A stretch of 64,000 nucleotides of DNA from Paenibacillus brasilensis (GCF_009363115.1 NZ_CP045298.1:5453501-5517500), one strand, 5' to 3'; counted from the stretch's first letter, positions 50,628-60,563 are shown. A program made the numbers and translations. The notes: generated by a model not told the origin, from the letters alone.

Positions 50628-53495
50628 TTATGCCTCAGTCTCCGGGGCGGATTGGAGCCATTCAGAGATGCGGGGCACCATTTGCTCCGTCGGCATATGC
50701 TCCATTTTTGGTCCCGGTAACGAGTACAAAAAGTGCTTTCCGTAATAGGATTCGATTACACGTGTATCGTATACGATGACGACCCCGTGGTCGCTCGCTG
50801 TACGTACCAAACGCCCAAATCCCTGTTTAAAGCGAATGACCGCCTGTGGAACAGACAGCTTCATAAATGGATTTTTCTTTTGCTGCTGAAGCAGCTCGCT
50901 TTTCGCCTCCAGCAACGGGTGATTTGGCGGTTGAAACGGCAGCCGGACAATTGCCAAGCAAGTCAGCGCCTTGCCTGGAATATCGACACCTTCCCAGAAG
51001 CTGCTGGTTCCCAGCAATACAGAAGCTTTGGCCTCCTGAAAACGCCGGGTCAGCTTGCTGCGGCTCCCACTGTCTACACCCTGTCCCAGCACAGTGATAT
51101 CGCTGGAAGATAATGCCTCTTTGAGTGGCTCGTACACCTGCCGGAGCATCCGGTACGAGGTAAATAAAACGAGCATTCTCCCCCCGGTCGCCTGAGCAGT
51201 CGAGCCTAGCGAGCTAACGAGCATATTTACAAAATGTGCATCTCCAACACTTCCCTTTACACTCGGGAAATCCCGGGGAATGACCAGCAGCACCTGATCC
51301 CTGTAGTTAAAGGGCGACGGGAGCTGCGAAGTCATAAGCCGCCCCTCTTCTGCAGCTTCCTGCAAACCAAGCTGATCGGTCATGTACTGAAACGACTTAT
51401 CTACCGATAAGGTAGCTGAGGTCAGAATAATGCTTCTTTTTTTGTCAAAAAACATTTCTTTCAGCTGGCGGCTCACATCTACAGGCACTGCATAAAATTG
51501 CAGTGATTTACTGCGAAATTGCCCGCTTGCCTCAAGCCAGTAGACGGTCGTTTCATCATCAAGACGCATAAAGAAGCGCAAATTTTCCTTCACGCCCGCC
51601 AAATCCTTGAGCAGTCCCGTGATATCGGTAATGAGGCTGTCAGCCGCATAATCGTCATGTTCTTCCTTTACGTCCAGCATCAGCTTATCGCCCTTGCGCA
51701 AAATTTCGCTTAGCGTAACATTAAGCTGATTTTCCAGCGCAGCCGCTTGATCCCACTTGGCAGGCTTGGCCGACGGCTTGAGACGGGAAGAAAACTGCCC
51801 CGTTTCACCCGGTGTCGCATCACTTCGCTCCGGCAGCATACCAAATAGCTTGTCGCTTAACAAATCCCATGTCTCTTTGACCTCCAGCACAAGTGGATAT
51901 ACCTGGTCGATGATCGAAGCCCAATCTGCCGACTTCTCATGACCGGACTTTACCAACTGCTGACGCAATGAAGGCAGCTGTCCATTCTTGCTGTCTTTGA
52001 ACAGCCGGGTCAGCGTATGAACGAGTGTGAAATATTTCATATGCATGCCCAGATGCTTACCAGCAACTTCCTCCAGATGGTGTGCTTCATCAATGACCAG
52101 ATGCTCATAGCTTGGCAATAGCTGATGACTTGCCTTGACATCCGTAAACAGCTTGGAGTGATTCGTTATAACCACATCCGCTGTTCCGGCCTCATGACGT
52201 GCACGATGATAAAAGCATTTACGGAACCACGGGCATGAACGGCCAAGACAGGACTCGGAATCACTTGCCACTGTTTCCCAAAAATCTCCGCCACGGTTGC
52301 TCAGATTCAATTCTTCATCATCACCAGTTTCCGTGAGTGTCAGCCAGACGATCATCTGGGCAGCTGTAATTAAGTCTTCCTTAGGTGTTGCGAAGTCTCT
52401 TCTGTTTATTTTATGTTCAAACTTGCGCAGACACAAATAATGCCTCCGCCCCTTAAAAATGGCAGCCCGGAACGGGAACGGAATCACCTTCGTCAGCATC
52501 GGAATATCGCGCTCACGCAATTGCTCCTGCAGGTTGATTGTATGCGTACTTACTGTGACTCGCTGACCATATTTTACACTATGATACAGTGATGGAAGCA
52601 AATAACCCAGAGACTTGCCTGTCCCTGTACCCGCCTCGATCAGCAAATGCTTGTCTTCACTCAGCGCCTGATTTACATCCTCTATCATCTGTACCTGCGC
52701 TTCGCGCTCCTCGTATTGGCTCAAGGATGAACGTAAATGATCTCGCACATCATCCATGTATTTATCAAAGGAAACACCCGACAGCGGATTTGGATCATCT
52801 TCTCTGCGCGGAGTAGCTAGCTCTGTCCAATCTTCCACCTTTAGTGCAAGCTGGCGATAAAACTGATGCCCCTCCAAATCCTGAATGGGATCAAGCTCTT
52901 TCTCTTCACGTACCCCGTCAAGAAACCATCCAAGATCACTTTCTTCCTCTGCGAACAAATCACTGAGCCGCTGTATCGTGATTAAAGGCAAGGCTTGAAG
53001 CTCTCCCACACACTTTAAAAACACCTCGGCCGTAGCCAACGCGTCGCTGTCTGCTTGATGGGGACGGTCATGAGCCAGCCCGAACTCCGAAGATACAAAT
53101 CCCAGCTGATAGGAGGAAAGCGATGGAAACATGATTTTCAGAAAATCCATTGTGTCCAAAATTCTACCGCTAAACGGCAGATATCCACACCGATCTAAAG
53201 CGTTTTGCAAAAAATTAAAATCAAATGCCACATTATGACCGACCAGCACAACATCATCCAGCATAGGTACAAGCTCCATCATCATCTCTTCAAGTGCTGG
53301 GGCATCCTTGACGTCATCGTCTGTAATTCCGGTCAACCCGGTAATAAAAGGCGGAATGGGTCTGCCAGGGTTCACATAAGAACCGTAAACACGGGAAATG
53401 CTGTTATCATGATCTATAATTGCAAGTCCGACTTGAATGATGTCATCCGCGGACTGGGTGCCTGTCGTTTCAAAATCCAATACCGCAAATTTCAT
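50628..53495 (-). CDS. dinG: DinG-family helicase with N-terminal DnaQ-like exonuclease
   Basis: About 955 residues. The N-terminal 170 residues form a DEDD exonuclease (FAVLDFETTGTQSADD, later VGHNVAFDFNFLQNAL and HQADSDALATAEVF). The helicase part shows Walker A (EAGTGTGKSLGYLLPSL), the DEAH box (LVIDEAHHLEE), a Cys-rich segment (ESCLGRSCPWFRKCF) at the place of the XPD/DinG iron-sulphur domain, and motif VI (QGFGRLVRTASDHG). I chose ATG 53495 (MKFAVLDFETTG) with AAAGGA 10 nt upstream. Role: processing of single-stranded or structured DNA. Confidence 0.94.
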   Translation of the reverse strand: MKFAVLDFETTGTQSADDIIQVGLAIIDHDNSISRVYGSYVNPGRPIPPFITGLTGITDDDVKDAPALEEMMMELVPMLDDVVLVGHNVAFDFNFLQNALDRCGYLPFSGRILDTMDFLKIMFPSLSSYQLGFVSSEFGLAHDRPHQADSDALATAEVFLKCVGELQALPLITIQRLSDLFAEEESDLGWFLDGVREEKELDPIQDLEGHQFYRQLALKVEDWTELATPRREDDPNPLSGVSFDKYMDDVRDHLRSSLSQYEEREAQVQMIEDVNQALSEDKHLLIEAGTGTGKSLGYLLPSLYHSVKYGQRVTVSTHTINLQEQLRERDIPMLTKVIPFPFRAAIFKGRRHYLCLRKFEHKINRRDFATPKEDLITAAQMIVWLTLTETGDDEELNLSNRGGDFWETVASDSESCLGRSCPWFRKCFYHRARHEAGTADVVITNHSKLFTDVKASHQLLPSYEHLVIDEAHHLEEVAGKHLGMHMKYFTLVHTLTRLFKDSKNGQLPSLRQQLVKSGHEKSADWASIIDQVYPLVLEVKETWDLLSDKLFGMLPERSDATPGETGQFSSRLKPSAKPAKWDQAAALENQLNVTLSEILRKGDKLMLDVKEEHDDYAADSLITDITGLLKDLAGVKENLRFFMRLDDETTVYWLEASGQFRSKSLQFYAVPVDVSRQLKEMFFDKKRSIILTSATLSVDKSFQYMTDQLGLQEAAEEGRLMTSQLPSPFNYRDQVLLVIPRDFPSVKGSVGDAHFVNMLVSSLGSTAQATGGRMLVLFTSYRMLRQVYEPLKEALSSSDITVLGQGVDSGSRSKLTRRFQEAKASVLLGTSSFWEGVDIPGKALTCLAIVRLPFQPPNHPLLEAKSELLQQQKKNPFMKLSVPQAVIRFKQGFGRLVRTASDHGVVIVYDTRVIESYYGKHFLYSLPGPKMEHMPTEQMVPRISEWLQSAPETEA

Positions 53496-53587
53496 TCGGG
53501 CTAAATCCTTTCTTTTGACACATACAAAAATAATAACTCCGTATAACAGCATAGCAGAATATCGCCTTTTTGGAAATTAAGACAGCC

Positions 53588-53636
53588 AAAAAAGACGATG
53601 CATACGCCGCCTGAGGAGGTGGGCATGCATCGTCTT
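53588..53636 (-). terminator. Terminator of the panBCD-TPR operon
   Basis: On the minus strand AAGACGATGCATGCCC pairs with GGCGTATGCATCGTCTT, followed by TTTTGG. Confidence 0.88.
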
Positions 53637-53652
53637 ACCCGGTGTCTGACAA

Positions 53653-54300
53653 CTACATCCAGGGCATCATCGAGCTGTCGTAGCGAAGCATTTTAGTACC
53701 GGACAAACAGGCTTCCATATTGTGCAGCGGCTCGGGCATTGCAGGATCGAGCTGGTGCGCGCGAGCAAAACATTTTTGCGCTGCCTCTACATCAGCCTGT
53801 TTGGCCATCAGACAGCCCAGCGCATTATAGATGGCCGCCTTAAGTCCTGGCTGCTCTGTCAGGTGCAGCACCTTTTGAAAATGGCGTACAGCCTCCGCTG
53901 TATCCTCCAGTTGAAAATGCGCCATCCCTAAATACATACGACTTTGCCAGCTGTTCGGAAAATGCTGTAATACCTGCTCAAACTGCTGAATGGCCTCAGG
54001 GTACATAAGCAGTTGGTAATACCCTTGTCCCCGATTATAAGCCAGCAGCTCCTTTTCAGGCAGTTCCTTTTCAGAAAGCTCTGCGTCAGAAATGTCGGAC
54101 TCTGCGGAAAAGCCGGCCGCTCGCAGGCAAACCATTTTTTCCTCAAAGGCCAGCCATTCATCCATAATTCTGTCACTCATTTTCCGCAGCAAACTCCAAT
54201 GCTGCAGCAGCTCCTGCTTGCGAGAACCTTGGGCTGATGGGTAATGCTTCACGATATCATCTAACATGCTGTTCATTTCTGCGAATACATGCTGGAACAT
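53653..54300 (-). CDS. TPR-repeat protein
   Basis: About 215 residues. The N-terminal third is helical (MFQHVFAEMNSMLDDIVKHY onward). From about residue 100 there are three TPR motifs (YNRGQGYYQLLMYPEAIQQF, then MYLGMAHFQLEDTAEAVRHF and YNALGCLMAKQADVEAAQKC). It is a cytoplasmic scaffold with unknown partners. I chose ATG 54300, six bases after AGGGCGGG; upstream ATGs at 54306 and 54336 are alternatives. It follows panD on the same strand and ends at a terminator. Confidence 0.78.
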   Translation of the reverse strand: MFQHVFAEMNSMLDDIVKHYPSAQGSRKQELLQHWSLLRKMSDRIMDEWLAFEEKMVCLRAAGFSAESDISDAELSEKELPEKELLAYNRGQGYYQLLMYPEAIQQFEQVLQHFPNSWQSRMYLGMAHFQLEDTAEAVRHFQKVLHLTEQPGLKAAIYNALGCLMAKQADVEAAQKCFARAHQLDPAMPEPLHNMEACLSGTKMLRYDSSMMPWM

Positions 54301-54382
54301 GTGCATCCCGCCCTTACGAAAGATGGAGTAATACACTCACATTCTTCGCCTAAAGGACGTGTTTCATCCGCACTCCCATTCA

Positions 54383-54766
54383 TTACATGATCGTAGCGTG
54401 TACTTCCTTATTCGCCGTCTGGGCTGGTTTATTATGTTCATCAACGAATACCACAGTCGGTTTGTATGTTTTTGCCTCTTCATTTGACATAGAAGCGTAG
54501 GAAATAATAATGACCGTATCACCAGGCTGCACCAGACGCGCTGCTGCACCATTGAGGCAAATCACGCCGCTGCCACGCGGTCCAGGGATAACATAGGTTT
54601 CCAACCGGGCCCCGTTGTTATTGTTCACAATTTGAACCATTTCATTTTCCAGCAGATCGGATGTCTCCATCAAATCCTCATCAATCGTAATACTCCCCAC
54701 ATAGTTAAGATTGGCTTCAGTCACCGTCGCACGGTGAATTTTCGATTTCATCATCGTTCTAAACAT
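54383..54766 (-). CDS. panD: Aspartate 1-decarboxylase
   Basis: The 127-residue proenzyme cleaves itself at Gly-Ser (YVGSITID, Ser near 25) to form the pyruvoyl group that decarboxylates aspartate to beta-alanine. The LENEMVQIVNNNNGARLETY and GVICLNGAAARLVQPGDTVI segments complete the fold. ATG 54766 has GGAGGTG 7 nt upstream and overlaps the panC stop, so translation is coupled. Confidence 0.96.
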   Translation of the reverse strand: MFRTMMKSKIHRATVTEANLNYVGSITIDEDLMETSDLLENEMVQIVNNNNGARLETYVIPGPRGSGVICLNGAAARLVQPGDTVIIISYASMSNEEAKTYKPTVVFVDEHNKPAQTANKEVHATIM

Positions 54767-55697
54767 GGGAAAGCACCTCCGCTTTCTGTAATCTAATATT
54801 GTCAATCAGTCGGGTGTTCCCAAATTTCACAGCCAGCGCTACAATGATGTCCTCTTGAACATCACTTAGCCGCTGCTCGGCAAGAATTGGCTCTAAGCCG
54901 GGAAAAGTTAATATTTCAATATAATCAATGTCTGCCAATGGTGAGGAGGTAATGGTGGACTCTACCATTTGATGTATCTGACCGATTGTAAACGAGTTTT
55001 GTACAGCATCTTCGCTCACTTCACGCACCTTGCGCAGTGATTGGGACAGTACCAACGCCTGCTCCCGCTGCTCTGCACTCAAATACACATTACGCGAGCT
55101 CAGGGCCAAACCGTCAGCCTCTCGGACGATCGGGCAAGGTACAATGGTCACATTCATATTGAGATCGGTCACCATCTGCTGAAGCACAGCAACCTGCTGC
55201 GCGTCCTTCATACCAAAGAAGGCCAGATCAGGATTGACCATGTTAAACAGCTTGGCTACCACCGTCGTCACACCATCAAAATGTCCCGGACGTGAAGCGC
55301 CACATAAGCGTTCCGTCAAAGCGGATACGTGAATTTTGGTTCGGGTTGGCTGCGGGTACATTTCCGCTACTGTTGGCAAAAATACAATATCCACACCCTC
55401 GCGCCGCGCTACCTCCAGATCACGTGCTTCATCACGAGGGTAGCTGTCCAGATCTTCATTAGGTCCAAATTGAATCGGGTTGACGAAAATGCTGAGCACC
55501 ACTGTATCTGACAGTTCACGCGCCTTTTGCATCAAGCTTGCGTGGCCTTCATGCAAGTACCCCATCGTCGGCACAAAGCCGACTGTATGTTGCTGTATAG
55601 CAGCAGAACCGTATTCCGCTTTTGCTCTGTTTGTGCCAAGCTGCCGCCGTTCAGCAATAGCCTGCCGCAGCTGAGCCACTTCTCTTACGATGATCAT
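54759..55697 (-). CDS. panC: Pantothenate synthetase
   Basis: The 312-residue enzyme ligates pantoate and beta-alanine. The nucleotide-binding HxGH motif is in GYLHEGHASL (about 47-56), followed by SIFVNPIQFGPNEDLDSYPR, FFGMKDAQQVAVL and LALSSRNVYLS. Length is slightly above the typical 280 residues because of a roughly 20-residue insertion near the N-terminus (RAKEYGSA-like segment). It overlaps panB by 4 nt and panD by 8 nt. Confidence 0.96.
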   Translation of the reverse strand: MIIVREVAQLRQAIAERRQLGTNRAKAEYGSAAIQQHTVGFVPTMGYLHEGHASLMQKARELSDTVVLSIFVNPIQFGPNEDLDSYPRDEARDLEVARREGVDIVFLPTVAEMYPQPTRTKIHVSALTERLCGASRPGHFDGVTTVVAKLFNMVNPDLAFFGMKDAQQVAVLQQMVTDLNMNVTIVPCPIVREADGLALSSRNVYLSAEQREQALVLSQSLRKVREVSEDAVQNSFTIGQIHQMVESTITSSPLADIDYIEILTFPGLEPILAEQRLSDVQEDIIVALAVKFGNTRLIDNIRLQKAEVLSHV

Positions 55698-56605
55698 GAC
55701 TGGGATTCCACCTTTTCCTTAGCTTGTTGCCTAACTTGCTCCTTGGCCTGGCCTTTGGCCTTACCGTACAGAGCTTCCACGACACGATCGTCCGCACTGA
55801 ACACATGCTCTTCAGCTGGAAAGGCGCGTCCCTTCACATCGCTCACATATTGCTCAATGCTGCTGCGGATCAAGCCGCCTACATCGGCATAGGTTTTAAC
55901 AAAGCGCTTGCTGTAATAAGGCGATGCATATTGAATCAGGTCGTGATAGACCAGCACCTGACCATCGCATCCGCGTCCAGCACCAATTCCAATGGTCGGA
56001 ATGGACAGTTCTTTGGAAATCGCCGTTGCGACCTCCTCAGTCACCAATTCCAGTACAATGCCAAATGCACCCGCTTGCTCCAGCGCCTTGGCGTCATCCA
56101 TCAACCGACGTGCGTCTGCTTCATCCTTACCCTGAATGCGATAGCCGCCAATCTGATTAACAGACTGTGGTGTAAGACCGATATGTCCCAGTACAGGTAC
56201 ACCTGCCTGAACAGTCGCTTTTACGACGTCGACAATTTCTGCTCCGCCTTCCAATTTGACAGCATGCACATGTCCTCCCTGCATCAGACGGCGAATACCC
56301 TGAAGGCTTTCCGATACGCTGCTGTGGTATGTCATAAAAGGCATGTCCGCTACGATAAATGTATGCTCCGCACCTCTTGCTACCGCCCGGGAATGGTAGA
56401 CGATATCGTCCAAAGTTACGGGAATGGTCGAATCGTAACCGAGAACTACGTTACCCAGCGAATCACCCACGAGAATCATGTCAATTCCCGCCTCCTCGGC
56501 TATTTTAGCCGATGGATAATCATACGCGGTCAGCATGCTGAGCGGAATGCCCTCCTGCTTCATTTTTTTCATTTTCACAATATTCAGTGCTTGTTTTCCG
56601 GCCAC
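55694..56605 (-). CDS. panB: 3-methyl-2-oxobutanoate hydroxymethyltransferase
   Basis: The 303-residue enzyme makes ketopantoate from ketoisovalerate. Seen are MLTAYDYPSAKIAEEAGIDM, LVGDSLGNVVLGYDSTIPVT, ADMPFMTYH and VLGHIGLTPQSVNQIGGY. A basic, Lys/Gln-rich C-terminal tail (about 275-303) is longer than in many homologues. GTG start at 56605 with AGGGAG 9 nt upstream. It heads the panB-panC-panD-TPR operon and is preceded by a long structured leader. Confidence 0.96.
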   Translation of the reverse strand: MAGKQALNIVKMKKMKQEGIPLSMLTAYDYPSAKIAEEAGIDMILVGDSLGNVVLGYDSTIPVTLDDIVYHSRAVARGAEHTFIVADMPFMTYHSSVSESLQGIRRLMQGGHVHAVKLEGGAEIVDVVKATVQAGVPVLGHIGLTPQSVNQIGGYRIQGKDEADARRLMDDAKALEQAGAFGIVLELVTEEVATAISKELSIPTIGIGAGRGCDGQVLVYHDLIQYASPYYSKRFVKTYADVGGLIRSSIEQYVSDVKGRAFPAEEHVFSADDRVVEALYGKAKGQAKEQVRQQAKEKVESQS

Positions 56606-56636
56606 TTGGCATGGCTCCCTTCATCTTTTTTTGGCA

Positions 56637-56868
56637 CAAAAAATAACCTTTTATGAACGCCTGCATATGTGCGTCATTAAAAGGTCCGAACAGCCAAAAA
56701 AGACACTCATTTTGAGATCGTCCCTTCTGTCTCGGTCCTGTTCGGCTCAGAGCAGAATCCAACGTAACCTTCAAATGAAGTTATGATGGTTTTACAAACT
56801 TGCTAAAGTAGAGCATGTGCCCTTGGAGTGCAGCTCGGACCGTCCGATGCCGCCTCCTGCACAGTATA
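56637..56868 (-). ncRNA. Structured leader of panBCD with tandem terminators
   Basis: On the minus strand a TATACT -10 (56868-56863) precedes a stem-loop GGAG...TCGGAC-G-GTCCGA...CTCC (56824-56859). Two hairpins with U-runs follow: one at 56696-56722 (GACGATCTC/GAGTGTC-like, then TTTTTT) and one at 56637-56684 (CCTTTTAATGACGC with GCGTTCATAAAAGG, then TTATTTTTT). The second ends just before the panB ribosome binding site. CCGAACAG and CTGTTCGG flank the first hairpin and could form an alternative helix. Leaders of pan operons in Firmicutes carry the known pan RNA motif; this may be an example. It occupies most of the 345-bp gap 56606-56950. Confidence 0.55.
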
Positions 56869-56950
56869 ACAAAAAACATCCACTTTTTCACGTGAAGTTT
56901 TGCACAGAGAACATAGCGATTCCGGGCGTTACTCACAGCTATGCTAGCTC

Positions 56951-57925
56951 TTACAATTGTATATCGCCTGAAATAACCTGAATTCGCTCTCCCTGATCTG
57001 TTTCTACCACTAATGCCCCAGAAGGGTCCAAGCCAACGGCAGTACCTTCTACTGCTACCCCTTGTCCGGTGTGTGCACGTACAGTGCGGTTGATCGTTAC
57101 CGATAGCGCCTCCCACAGCATGGCTATAGGCTGGAACCCCTGCTCTGCATACAACCTGCATAGCTGCTCCATCTCCCCCAGCACTGCTGCAATCAATTCA
57201 GTACGGTCAATTTCACGCCCTGCCTCTATTTTCAAGGACGTTCCCACCTGGGATAGCTCTTCGGGGTAATCATCCCTATTCAAATTCACATCAATGCCGA
57301 TGCCTGCAATACAATAGCGGACCCGTTGATCCTCTGCTGCAGATTCCAGCAGAATACCGGAGACTTTGCGACCATGAATAAGCAGATCATTCGGCCACTT
57401 TATGCCAGCCTCCACACCCGTCAGACGACGAATGGCCCTGCACAACGCCACACCTGTAAGCAGTGTCAGTTGGGGAGTAAAGGCCATGGGCTGGGTGGGA
57501 CGCAGCACAATGCTCATCCAGACGCCTTTGCCGCGAGGTGAAAACCACCTCCGGCCCAAACGTCCCCGGCCTGCTGTCTGCTCCTCTGCCAGCACTACCG
57601 TTCCCTCCGGCGCTCCCTCTTCTGCCAAACGCATGGCATCCTGCTGAGTGGAGACCGTCGAATCCAGTATAACGATACGCTTGCCAAACGATTGTGTATT
57701 CAATGAATGTGCCAGTTTGGAAACTTCCAGTCGATCTGGTCGGGACACGATTCGGTAGCCCCGACGCGAGGAGGCTTCAATATTGTAGCCCAGCTCACGC
57801 AGCTTGTTAATCTGCTTCCATACCGCCGTGCGGCTGACCGAGAGGCGGCGGCTGATTTCCTCCCCTGAGACATAATCGGATGTCCCCTCCTCCAGTATGC
57901 CTAACAATCTCTCATGATTATTCAC
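56951..57925 (-). CDS. birA: Bifunctional biotin protein ligase / biotin repressor
   Basis: The 324-residue protein has an N-terminal winged helix (GEEISRRLSVSRTAVWKQIN, about 19-38), the biotinyl-AMP loop GRGRLGRRW (about 116-124), KWPNDLLIHGRKVSGILLES and a C-terminal SH3-like domain. It attaches biotin to carboxylases and represses biotin genes. GTG start at 57925 with GGGTGATAAG just upstream, overlapping the cca stop. Confidence 0.95.
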   Translation of the reverse strand: MNNHERLLGILEEGTSDYVSGEEISRRLSVSRTAVWKQINKLRELGYNIEASSRRGYRIVSRPDRLEVSKLAHSLNTQSFGKRIVILDSTVSTQQDAMRLAEEGAPEGTVVLAEEQTAGRGRLGRRWFSPRGKGVWMSIVLRPTQPMAFTPQLTLLTGVALCRAIRRLTGVEAGIKWPNDLLIHGRKVSGILLESAAEDQRVRYCIAGIGIDVNLNRDDYPEELSQVGTSLKIEAGREIDRTELIAAVLGEMEQLCRLYAEQGFQPIAMLWEALSVTINRTVRAHTGQGVAVEGTAVGLDPSGALVVETDQGERIQVISGDIQL

Positions 57926-59252
57926 TACTTATCACCCGTTTCGTCACCCGTTTCGCTTCCTGAAGCAATGCTTCTGTTTCATTCGGAATATCTCCGCAGG
58001 CGGCAGCCAGTAGAAGCTGTTCCAGCGTCTGCCCTAGCCAAGGCCCACCCGGTCGATTCATCGCTTGAACCAGTACATTTCCTGTAATGTTTAAATCCTT
58101 AATGCGAATCACAGCGGCTTGCTTCGTCCATGAATTGGCCAGTTCTGCCATCCTCGCCACATGCATGTCTGCCCCTGACGATAATCCACGGAATGAGGGA
58201 GGCAGTGTCTTATAAAGCTCAAGCCAATCCAAAGCGGTATCCCGTCCCAGTTTAATTAACAGTCGAATCCAGCTGCGACGCAGTGCCTCATCGTGGAATT
58301 CATCATCTTTGTGCGAAGCGGAATCAACCGCTATCACCACAGCACAGCTGACTAGCTCGGCCTCCCATTCCAGCAGATGGACCAGCCGCAGACGTACAGC
58401 GTTGGAGAAGGTCCAAGCTCTCAGCAGCTCGTCGGCTGTCTCCGAGGTTAGTCTGCAAGATAACAGGAGCAAGCCCCAACGCAGTTCATCCGGCAGCTCC
58501 ACGATCCCGCTAAGCGCGTCCCTTTCGCATTGCTCCCAGGGAACAGGCACCTTTGTACAGGCCAGCAATCCGCTGCGCCTCAGCATTTCCAGCCCACGCA
58601 ATGGGTCCGGCCCGGATAGCATCTTTTCCAGTTCGACTCGTACGCGCTCCATTGCTATAAATCGAAGTCCTTCTCTGCGTCGAATCATCCCTTTCCAGGT
58701 GTTGAAGGCGACACGGAAACGGAAAACAGAGGCAAAACGGATGCAACGCAGCATTCGCAGTCCGTCCTCCTCAAATCGTTCCTCGGCACGGCCCACACAA
58801 CGGACGAGAGCAGCCCGTAAATCAGCTTCCCCTCCAAACGGGTCCACTCGCGCTCCATATTTATCCATTGCTATCGCGTTCATGGTAAAATCACGTCGCA
58901 TCAGATCCTGCCGGATGTCCTTCACAAAAGCGACTTCCGTGGGTCGGCGGTGATCAGCATAGCCGCTTTCCGTACGAAATGTGGTCACCTCGAATGCATG
59001 ACCGCCCTGCATGACCGTAACCGTCCCATGCTGAATTCCTGTCGGAATGACATGAGGGAACAGTGCTATGACTTGTTCAGGCTCAGCCGAAGTGGTCAGG
59101 TCCATGTCATGAATAGCACGACCTAACAGCTCATCCCGTACACAGCCACCTACCCAGTAGGTCTCGTGACCTGCTGCCGTTAGTGTATGTATGACCTCTC
59201 TGCTATGAAGAGCCATCTCTTGATCAGCATATTGCCACGTATTTGTGTTCAC
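57918..59252 (-). CDS. cca: CCA-adding tRNA nucleotidyltransferase
   Basis: The 444-residue enzyme repairs tRNA 3' ends. The catalytic head shows YWVGGCVRDELLGRAIHDMDL (G-G and D-x-D metal motif, about 29-47) and RRDFTMNAIAMDKYG (nucleotide-binding), with an ERVRVELEKML neck. GTG 59252 has AAAGGGGG 7 nt upstream and gives a standard N-terminus; the longer frame to 59279 lacks a site. It lies between bshA and birA as in B. subtilis. Confidence 0.95.
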   Translation of the reverse strand: MNTNTWQYADQEMALHSREVIHTLTAAGHETYWVGGCVRDELLGRAIHDMDLTTSAEPEQVIALFPHVIPTGIQHGTVTVMQGGHAFEVTTFRTESGYADHRRPTEVAFVKDIRQDLMRRDFTMNAIAMDKYGARVDPFGGEADLRAALVRCVGRAEERFEEDGLRMLRCIRFASVFRFRVAFNTWKGMIRRREGLRFIAMERVRVELEKMLSGPDPLRGLEMLRRSGLLACTKVPVPWEQCERDALSGIVELPDELRWGLLLLSCRLTSETADELLRAWTFSNAVRLRLVHLLEWEAELVSCAVVIAVDSASHKDDEFHDEALRRSWIRLLIKLGRDTALDWLELYKTLPPSFRGLSSGADMHVARMAELANSWTKQAAVIRIKDLNITGNVLVQAMNRPGGPWLGQTLEQLLLAAACGDIPNETEALLQEAKRVTKRVISSE

Positions 59253-59306
59253 AGGGTTTCCCCCTTTGCAAATATTCAATAAAAAAACGGACGCAAGTCC
59301 GTCTTC

Positions 59307-60470
59307 TTAAACGCAGATCGGTTTAAGATCCGGTACCTCGCGTCCCAACACACGGTAATATATTTCTTCATATTGACGACTAATCAGCTCATCACAGAAA
59401 ACAGTACGAGCACGTGCCAGACAGGCTTCACGGAAACGTTCTGCCATCGCTTCATCGGATAACAGCTCGACTGCATATTCAGCCATTGCCTCGGTGTTGC
59501 CAATTTCAGCAAGATAGCCCGTACTTCCATGTACAACAAGTTCAGGTATGCCGCCTGCCTGAGAGCCAACGGTCGGCACTCCGCAAGCCATTGCTTCAAG
59601 CGCAACCAGCCCAAAGCTTTCCTTTTCCGAAGGAAGCAGCAGCACATCCGCCATGGAAATGACTTGTGCAATCTCATCTTGCTTACCCAAAAAGAATACC
59701 TTATCCTGTAAGCCTAAATTTTCTATTTTACAGCGGATTTTCGGAAGATCCGGCCCTTCCCCAACCAGCAGCAGCTTCGAAGGTATCTTTTCCTGCACTC
59801 GTTCAAATATATCCAATACGTCTCCCACCCGTTTGACAGGGCGGAAATTGGAAATATGCATCATAATTTTTTCATCCGGCTGTGCAAAATCTCTCCGCAG
59901 CGCAGCCGCATCTCTTGGATAATACACCCGTTTGTCGACAAAGTTGTAGGTCAAGTCAATGGGCCGAGTAATCTCCAGCGCATCTATCGTCTCACGAATC
60001 AAATCCTTGGAAACTGCTGTCACAGCGTCGCTTTTGTTAATAGCCAGGCGAATCAGGTCTTTCAACGATTCATCCTGTGCCAGCACCGTAATGTCCGTAC
60101 CGTGCAGCGTGGTTACCACCTTGAGGTGATCGCCCACCATTTCCTTGGCTAAATAAGCGCAGACCGCATGGGGTACCGCATAATGAACATGAAGTACATC
60201 CAAGTTCTTCATTTGTGCGACCTGGGCCATTTTTGTGGCCAGCGACAAATCATAAGGCGGATATCTGAACACGTAATAGTCGTTAACCTCAACCTCATGA
60301 TAAAATATATTTTTTTGGAATGCCCCGCCTAATCTGAACGGAATGCTATTGGCAATAAAATGGACCTCATGCCCCTTCTCGGCCAGCAACTTGCCCAGCT
60401 CTGTCGCCACTACACCGGAACCTCCCAGCGATGGATAACAGGTAATTCCAATTTTCAATTTTTCATTCAA
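59307..60470 (-). CDS. bshA: N-acetyl-alpha-D-glucosaminyl L-malate synthase (bacillithiol)
   Basis: The 387-residue GT4 glycosyltransferase has CYPSLGGSGVVATELGKLLA (donor loop), HVHYAVPHA, LHGTDITVL and the donor-binding LLPSEKESFGLVALEAMACG. It makes GlcNAc-malate, the first intermediate of bacillithiol. I chose the TTG at 60470 (MNEKLKIGITCYP) with AAGGGGG 9 nt upstream. It is two genes from mgsA, with bshB1 between. Confidence 0.94.
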   Translation of the reverse strand: MNEKLKIGITCYPSLGGSGVVATELGKLLAEKGHEVHFIANSIPFRLGGAFQKNIFYHEVEVNDYYVFRYPPYDLSLATKMAQVAQMKNLDVLHVHYAVPHAVCAYLAKEMVGDHLKVVTTLHGTDITVLAQDESLKDLIRLAINKSDAVTAVSKDLIRETIDALEITRPIDLTYNFVDKRVYYPRDAAALRRDFAQPDEKIMMHISNFRPVKRVGDVLDIFERVQEKIPSKLLLVGEGPDLPKIRCKIENLGLQDKVFFLGKQDEIAQVISMADVLLLPSEKESFGLVALEAMACGVPTVGSQAGGIPELVVHGSTGYLAEIGNTEAMAEYAVELLSDEAMAERFREACLARARTVFCDELISRQYEEIYYRVLGREVPDLKPICV

Positions 60471-60563
60471 GTTAAGCTGCCCCCTTCCGTTCATCGGAAA
60501 TGACTTTTAATAATAGCACACACCAAATACAGTGCACACTTATGTCAAGAATTTTATAAATCC

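Noticed and set aside
55724..56656. 310-codon plus-strand frame opposite panB
   Set aside because: Shadow of panB; no ribosome binding site, rich in Cys/His/Ser as expected from reversed coding sequence.
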